This document shows, in pieces, positions 57,744-64,000 of a DNA stretch of 64,000 bases (position 1 is its first letter; every line of letters begins with the position of its first letter). The position numbers and the translations under genes are program-made. A model generated the notes under the pieces. It saw only the letters and a program-made list of their open reading frames with translations, ran no database searches and was not told the origin of the DNA. The stretch covers positions 2,604,001-2,668,000 of the forward strand of contig NZ_CP042453.1 of the NCBI RefSeq assembly GCF_007993735.1. Reading direction: 5' to 3'. This stretch comes from Arenimonas daejeonensis (GTDB taxonomy: Bacteria; Pseudomonadota; Gammaproteobacteria; Xanthomonadales; Xanthomonadaceae).

Positions 57744-60181
57744 TCAATGCGTCAACGCAGCGCCGCCGGCATCCTTGGCGCCACTCTCGCCGGTGTTATC
57801 GACCGGCGGCTCCGAGCTCGACTCGGGCGCCAGCGGCCGCACCAGGGCGACATCCAGCACCTCGTCGATCCACTTGACCGGAATGATCTCAAGGCCTTGG
57901 GTGACGTTCTTCGGGATGTCGGCAAGGTCCTTGCGGTTCTCCTCGGGGATCAGCACCGTGCGGATACCGCCGCGCAATGCCGCAAGCAGTTTTTCCTTCA
58001 GGCCGCCGATGGGCAGTACGCGTCCGCGCAGGGTGATCTCGCCGGTCATGGCCAGGTCGGCCCGGATCGGCACACCCGACAACACCGACACCAGCGCGGT
58101 CACCATGGCGATGCCGGCACTCGGGCCGTCCTTGGGAGTGGCGCCTTCCGGGACATGCACGTGGGTATCGAATTTCTGGTGGAACTCGCTGTCCAGCCCA
58201 AGCCGCTCGCTGCGCGAACGCACCACGCTGTAGGCGGCTTTCACCGACTCCTGCATGACGTCGCCCAACTGCCCGGTGAGGATGAGCTGGCCCTTGCCGG
58301 GCAACAGCGTGGCCTCGATCTGCAGCAGGTCGCCGCCGACTTCGGTCCAGGCCAGGCCGGTGACCAGGCCGACCTCGCTTTCCTGTTCGGCACGGCCGAA
58401 ATCGAAGCGCTGGACGCCCAGGTACTTGTCGAGGTTCTTCGGTGTCACGCTGACCGACGAAGCCTTGGCGGTGGTCTTGCGCGGACCGGCAAGCGCGATT
58501 TCCTTGACCACCTTGCGACAGATCTTGGAGATCTCGCGCTCGAGGTTGCGCACGCCGGATTCCCGGGTGTAGTAGCGCACGATGTCGCGCACCGCGCCCT
58601 CGCTGATCTTCAGCTCGGCCGACTTCATGCCGTTGGCCTTGAGCTGCTTGGGGATCAGGTATTTCTCGGCGATGTGCAGTTTCTCGTCTTCGGTGTACCC
58701 CGGGATCCGGATGACTTCCATCCGGTCGAGCAGCGGGCCGGGAATGTTGAGCGAATTGATGTGGCTACGAACATCACCTCCGACAGATCCAGGTCGACCT
58801 CGAGGTAATGATCGTTGAAGGCGTGGTTCTGCTCCGGGTCGAGCACCTCGAGCAGGGCCGAGGACGGGTCGCCGCGGAAATCCATGCTCATCTTGTCGAT
58901 CTCGTCGAGCATGAACAGTGGGTTCTTGCTGCCGACCTTGCTCAGGTTCTGCACGATGCGGCCAGGCATCGACCCGATGTAGGTGCGCCGGTGGCCGCGG
59001 ATCTCTGCCTCGTCGCGCACGCCGCCGAGCGACATGCGCACGAACTTGCGGTTGGTGGCCTTGGCGATGGACTGGCCCAGCGAGGTCTTGCCCACGCCCG
59101 GCGGCCCGACCAGGCACAGGATCGCACCCTTCATCTGCTTCACCCGCAATTGCACCGCGAGGTATTCGAGGATGCGTTCCTTGACCTTCTCCAGGCCGTA
59201 GTGGTCGGCGTCAAGCACGTCCAGCGCCGCCTTGAGGTCCTTGCGGATCTTGCTGCGCTTCTTCCACGGCACGCCCACCAGCCAGTCGATGTAGTTGCGC
59301 ACGACGGTGGCTTCGGCCGACATAGGCGACATCTGCTTGAGCTTGTTGAGCTCGGTGCGGGCCTTGGCCTCGACCGCCTTGGGCATGCCGGCGGCGGCCA
59401 CTTTCTTGGTCAGCTCTTCCAGCTCGTTGGGAGCTTCGTCGAGTTCACCGAGCTCCTTCTGGATCGCCTTCATCTGCTCGTTGAGGTAGTACTCGCGCTG
59501 GCTCTTCTCCATCTGTGACTTGACGCGGCCACGGATGCGCTTCTCGATCTGCTGGACGTCGATTTCGCCGTCCACCAGCCCGATCAGCATTTCCATGCGC
59601 TGGCCGACCTCAAGCGTTTCCAGCAACTGCTGTTTGTCGGACAGCCGCGCGCCGAGGTGCGCCGAGATGGTGTCGGCCAGGCGGCTGGGGTCCTCGATGC
59701 CGGACAGCGTGGTAAGCAGTTCGGGCGGCAGCTTGCGGTTGGTCTTGACGTATTGTTCGAACAGGGTCATCAGCGAACGCAGGGTCACCTCGAGTTCGCG
59801 CTCTTCGCGCTCGTAGACCGATTCGACTTCGATGCCGGTGGCGGTGAGCGCGCCATCGCGATCACCGTAGCCATCGATGGCCACGCGCGTGGAGCCTTCG
59901 ACCAGCACCTTGATGGTGCCGTCGGGCAGTTTGAGCAGCTGCAACACCTGGGCCAGCGTACCGACCGAATACAGGTCGTCGGCACCCGGGTCATCGGTGT
60001 CCGGGCTCTTCTGGGCGATCAGCAGGATCTGCTTGTCGGCCGCCATGGCCTGGTCGAGCGCCTTGATCGAACGGTCGCGGCCGACGAACAGCGGGATGAC
60101 CATGTGCGGGTAGACCACCACGTCGCGCAGGGGCAGCACGGGCAGGTCGTGGCGGGTCGGGGTGGGGATCGCTTCTTCCAT
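57744..60181 (-). CDS. lon: ATP-dependent protease Lon (one frameshift)
   Basis: About 812 residues. The start ATG 60181 is preferred to 60193 because GGAG is 6 bases upstream. The N-terminal substrate domain starts [24 protein letters not shown], Walker A is [13 protein letters not shown], and the proteolytic dyad is Ser in [13 protein letters not shown] and Lys in [14 protein letters not shown]. One base lost near 58766 separates VMFVATS from [16 protein letters not shown]. Lon degrades misfolded and regulatory proteins. The promoter looks heat-shock controlled. Confidence 0.95.
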
Positions 60182-60222
60182 GGAGGGCTCCATCCGGGGC
60201 TTGGGCCCCGCTATGGCTCAGG

Positions 60223-60251
60223 TTATGGGGTCCTGCGGGCCGGCTTGCAAG
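60223..60251 (-). promoter_or_regulatory. Heat-shock (sigma-32) promoter of lon
   Basis: On the minus strand CTTGCAA (60245-60251) is followed after 14 bases by CCCCATAA (60223-60230). This is close to the sigma-32 consensus CTTGAAA and CCCCATNT, and lies 42 bases before the chosen start. Confidence 0.75.
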
Positions 60252-60267
60252 TTTTTCCGCCGCAAAT

Positions 60268-60297
60268 AAAACGGGCCGGCAAGACCGGCCCGTTTTT
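60268..60297 (-). terminator. Terminator after clpX
   Basis: AAACGGGCCGG / CCGGCCCGTTTT with a 5-base loop and A/T flanks on both sides lies between clpX and lon on the minus strand. It separates the two units, in agreement with a dedicated lon promoter. Confidence 0.88.
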
Positions 60298-60318
60298 CAA
60301 TCACTTGCACCACCGGGG

Positions 60319-61605
<1,287 letters not shown>

Positions 61606-61639
61606 GCTGTCGCTGCCCTGGTGGAATGGGTCGGAATCG

Positions 61640-61666
61640 AGAATATCACAGGCCGGCACGGGTCAA
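61640..61666 (-). promoter_or_regulatory. Candidate internal promoter of clpX
   Basis: On the minus strand TTGACC (61661-61666) and TATTCT (61640-61645) are 15 bases apart, and TG precedes the -10 as in extended -10 promoters. It lies 35 bases before the clpX ATG. Confidence 0.45.
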
Positions 61667-61719
61667 GCCCCGGCCCGGCCGGGGCCGGGACGGGGCGTGA
61701 AGGCGGTGTCCGGAGGGGA

Positions 61720-62343
61720 TCAGGAGGCCTGGACGGTGTCTTCGGGGCGCGAGCTGATGACCGCGTCCACCACACCGTAGGTCTTGGCCTCTTCGGCCGA
61801 CATGAAGTAGTCGCGCTCGACATCGCGCTCGATCTTTTCGATCGGCTGCCCGGTGTTGTCGGCCAGCTCCTTGTTCAGGCGCTCGCGCAGGAACAGGATT
61901 TCCTTCGCCTGGATGGCGATGTCGGAAGCCTGGCCCTGGGCACCGCCCGAGGGCTGGTGGATCATCACGCGCGAGTTCGGAAGGATGTAGCGCTTGCCCT
62001 TGGTGCCCGCGGCCAGCAGGAACGAACCCATGCTGGCGGCCTGGCCGACGCAGATCGTGCTCACGTCCGGCTTGATGAAGCGCATGGTGTCGTAGATCGC
62101 CATGCCGGCGGTGACCACGCCACCCGGGGAGTTGATGTAGAGGCTGATGTCCTTCTCGGGGTTTTCCGCCTCGAGGAACAGCAGCTGGGCGACGATGACA
62201 TTGGCCATGTAGTCGTCGATCGGGCCGACCAGGAAGATCACGCGCTCCTTGAGCAGGCGCGAGTAGATGTCGTACGCCCGCTCGCCACGGCTGGTCTGTT
62301 CGACCACCATCGGCACCAGGTTCAAGCCCTTGGTCGGTTCCAT
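61720..62343 (-). CDS. clpP: ATP-dependent Clp protease proteolytic subunit
   Basis: A 207-residue serine protease. The triad is Ser in [14 protein letters not shown], His in [14 protein letters not shown] and Asp in [27 protein letters not shown] and ISSRPE are typical. It lies 26 bases after tig and upstream of clpX, the standard order. Confidence 0.97.
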   Translation of the reverse strand: MEPTKGLNLVPMVVEQTSRGERAYDIYSRLLKERVIFLVGPIDDYMANVIVAQLLFLEAENPEKDISLYINSPGGVVTAGMAIYDTMRFIKPDVSTICVGQAASMGSFLLAAGTKGKRYILPNSRVMIHQPSGGAQGQASDIAIQAKEILFLRERLNKELADNTGQPIEKIERDVERDYFMSAEEAKTYGVVDAVISSRPEDTVQAS

Positions 62344-62369
62344 GCCCTACTTCCTCCGTTGGGGCCGCC

Positions 62370-63671
62370 TCAGGCGGCCGGACGCATCAGTTCGGAAAAG
62401 CTCATCGCCTGCTCGGTGGCGTCGGCGCGCTCGGCGATCCAGTCGATCACCTGCTCCTCCATCACGCGATTGCGAAGGCTGGACATCAGGTTGGGGTCGT
62501 TCCGATAGAGTTCAATGACCTGCTGCGGGTCCTCGTAGGTCGAAGCGATCAGCTGCAGCGTCTCGTTAAGGCGCTTGCTGTCGAGCTTGAGGCCGTTCTG
62601 GCGGGCGACCTCGCCCACCAGCAGGCCGGCGGCGACGCGGTTGCGGGCGGCCGGCAGGAACTGCTCGTGGCCGAACTTGGCGTTGGCCTGGCCCTGCTGG
62701 CGGGCCTGCTGCTCGGCGGCCTGGGCCATCTGGCGGGCTTCGGCCTCGATCAGGCGCGGCGGCAGTTCGACCGCGGCGAAGGCGGCGACCAGCTTCTCGG
62801 CCACTTCGGCGCGCAGGCGCTGCATCAGGTTGCCCTTGAGCTCGCGCTCGAGGTTGGCGCGCACTTCCTTGCGGAACTGTTCCAACTTGCCACTCTTGAT
62901 GCCGAAGCTCTTGACGAAGGCTTCGTCCACGTCGGGCAGGCGCGGCGCGGAGACGCGCGTGACCTTCAGGGTGACCTTGGCGGACTTGCCGGCCAGGTCG
63001 GCAACGCGCCAGCCGGCCGGGAAGTTGACGTCGACCGCCTGCTCGTCACCGGCCTTCATGCCGGCCAGCTTGGCTTCAAGCTCGGGGTACATCACGTTCG
63101 AACCCAGCACCGTGGCGCCGCGATCGAAGCCCTCGGCCGGCACGCGGCCGGCGTCGGTGACCGCGAAGGTCTCGACCATGACCAGGTCGCCCGCTTCGGC
63201 GGCACGCTCGACAGGATCCCAGCCGCGGCGCTGCTGGCGCAGGGTCTCGATCATGCCGTCGATGTCGGCTTCGTCGATCGTGGCGGTGGCGCGCACGATC
63301 TTGAGCTGGGCCGGGTCGACCTTGCCGAAGTCGGGCACGACTTCGAAGGTGGCGGTGAAGCGGATCTCGCCGCCGTCGCCGGCCGGTTCGGCCTTGATCT
63401 CCGGGTTGCCGGCGATCTGCAGGTTCTGCTGGCGAACCGCTTCGCCGAAGCTGTCGCGGATCAGCTCGCCATAGGCCTCGTTGCGGACCTGCGGCCCGAA
63501 ACGCTGCTCGATGACCTTGGTCGGGACCTTGCCCTTGCGGAAGCCCTTGATGTTGGCGGTGCGTGCCATCTCGCGCAGGCGCTCGCCGACGACGCCGTCG
63601 AGGCGTTCGGCCGGCAGGCTGACGGTGAGGCGACGTTCCAGATTGGCGGTGTTCTCAAGCGAGACTTGCAT
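62370..63671 (-). CDS. tig: Trigger factor
   Basis: A 433-residue ribosome-bound chaperone with peptidyl-prolyl isomerase activity. The ribosome-binding signature is KGFRKGKVPTKVIEQRFG (GFRxGKxP), the PPIase part is RRGWDPVERAAEAGDLVMVE, and the C-terminal helices include EEQVIDWIAERADATEQAM. The start MQVSLENTANLERRL is chosen over GTG 63677 because GGAG precedes it. It is intact. Confidence 0.97.
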   Translation of the reverse strand: MQVSLENTANLERRLTVSLPAERLDGVVGERLREMARTANIKGFRKGKVPTKVIEQRFGPQVRNEAYGELIRDSFGEAVRQQNLQIAGNPEIKAEPAGDGGEIRFTATFEVVPDFGKVDPAQLKIVRATATIDEADIDGMIETLRQQRRGWDPVERAAEAGDLVMVETFAVTDAGRVPAEGFDRGATVLGSNVMYPELEAKLAGMKAGDEQAVDVNFPAGWRVADLAGKSAKVTLKVTRVSAPRLPDVDEAFVKSFGIKSGKLEQFRKEVRANLERELKGNLMQRLRAEVAEKLVAAFAAVELPPRLIEAEARQMAQAAEQQARQQGQANAKFGHEQFLPAARNRVAAGLLVGEVARQNGLKLDSKRLNETLQLIASTYEDPQQVIELYRNDPNLMSSLRNRVMEEQVIDWIAERADATEQAMSFSELMRPAA

Positions 63672-63711
63672 ATCCACTCCTGCGACCGCGCCGTTTCTTG
63701 GGCGCGAAAAT

Positions 63712-63737
63712 GAAAAAACCCGCAGAGCCCCGGCTCA
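63712..63737 (-). terminator. Probable terminator after tRNA-Leu
   Basis: On the minus strand a GAGCC / GGCTC stem within a GC-rich region is followed by GCGGG and six T residues. It would end the tRNA-Lys/tRNA-Leu transcript before tig. Confidence 0.55.
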
Positions 63738-63759
63738 TCCCCGCGCCTCCGTTGCCGGA

Positions 63760-63844
63760 TGGTGCGAAAGGAGAGACTCGAACTCTCACGGGTTGCCCCA
63801 CTGGAACCTAAATCCAGCGCGTCTACCAGTTCCGCCACTTTCGC
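63760..63844 (-). tRNA. tRNA-Leu (TAG)
   Basis: Class II tRNA with acceptor GCGAAAG / CTTTCGC, D arm GTGGCGGAACTGGTAGACGC and T arm GAGTTCGAGTCTC. The anticodon loop ATTTAGG carries TAG, which reads CTA. CCA is encoded. Confidence 0.96.
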
Positions 63845-63877
63845 AACGCCGCGCGGTAACGATTCAATCGGGAAGAT

Positions 63878-63953
63878 TGGTGGGCCGTGAAGGATTCGAA
63901 CCTTCGACCTATTGATTAAGAGTCAACTGCTCTACCAACTGAGCTAACGGCCC
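63878..63953 (-). tRNA. tRNA-Lys (CTT)
   Basis: The acceptor GGGCCGT / ACGGCCC, D arm TAGCTCAGTTGGTAGAGC and T arm AGGTTCGAATCCT are standard. The loop CTCTTAA carries CTT, which reads AAG. CCA is encoded. It precedes tRNA-Leu by 33 bases on the same strand. Confidence 0.94.
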
Positions 63954-63986
63954 GTAATCTTCCCGCCGAAGCGGCTGCGACGCGGC

Positions 63987-63992
63987 ATTATG
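63987..63992 (-). promoter_or_regulatory. Candidate -10 box for tRNA-Lys/tRNA-Leu
   Basis: CATAAT on the minus strand lies 34 bases before tRNA-Lys and is followed by a GC-rich discriminator, as in stable RNA promoters. The -35 would lie beyond the window. Confidence 0.35.
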
Positions 63993-64000
63993 CCGCATCA

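Overview
The window is 64 kb of GC-rich chromosomal DNA, densely packed with genes on both strands. The gene content and order point to a gammaproteobacterium of the Xanthomonadaceae/Lysobacteraceae type. The markers used are: yceD-rpmF-fabH-fabD-fabG-acpP-fabF-pabB-pabC-mltG-tmk-holB-pilZ in one direction with no plsX; dnaX-ybaB-recR beside a tRNA-Ser and the 4.5S RNA; tig-clpP-clpX-lon-hupB followed by tRNAs; and a Kdo kinase next to a heptosyltransferase. The genus is not assigned; this placement is inferred from synteny and protein style only. No prophage, insertion sequence, integrase or CRISPR array was found. No stretch over 300 bases lacks a gene; the longest gap, 57536-57743, carries the hupB promoter.

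Layout. 1-5047: the 3' end of mfd, small membrane and exported proteins, two pirins flanking aqpZ and an OsmC protein, and a GNAT acetyltransferase. 5128-13957: an orphan PotF-like lipoprotein, a PmtA-like methyltransferase, rlmL, a small hydrolase, a MOSC protein, ampD, tesB and envelope proteins of unknown function. 14019-15161: an ECF sigma factor fused to a multi-pass membrane domain. 15213-26529: the fatty-acid, folate and cell-envelope operon, driven by a near-consensus promoter in front of yceD. 26610-33903: a Maf pyrophosphatase, a GT39 transferase, a MoxR-DUF58-transglutaminase operon and an Slp lipoprotein. 33911-37386: HIT, recR, ybaB, dnaX, tRNA-Ser and 4.5S RNA. 37489-42625: moaEDCA coupled to a metallo-hydrolase and kdkA, then a heptosyltransferase. 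42702-50208: a cluster of an exported Sel1/coiled-coil/caspase protein, a divergent autotransporter with Ig-like repeats, a PP2C phosphatase and a membrane Ser/Thr kinase. 50256-54988: dnaQ, rnhA, a methyltransferase, gloB, mltD and fabI. 55055-63953: ppiD, tRNA-Asp, tRNA-Val, hupB, lon, clpX, clpP, tig, tRNA-Leu and tRNA-Lys.

A large part of the coding sequence is interrupted. About 26 of roughly 75 genes need one to three single-base frame corrections or contain an in-frame stop, mostly at short G or C runs. Several are essential (holB, tmk, fabD, dnaX, dnaQ). The simplest reading is uncorrected homopolymer error in the assembly, so these genes are described as full-length CDS with the break position stated.

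The most interesting unit is 42859-50208. It places a secreted caspase-fold protease, a phosphatase/kinase pair and an outer-membrane passenger together, which suggests a phospho-regulated envelope process. That link is an inference from gene order alone.
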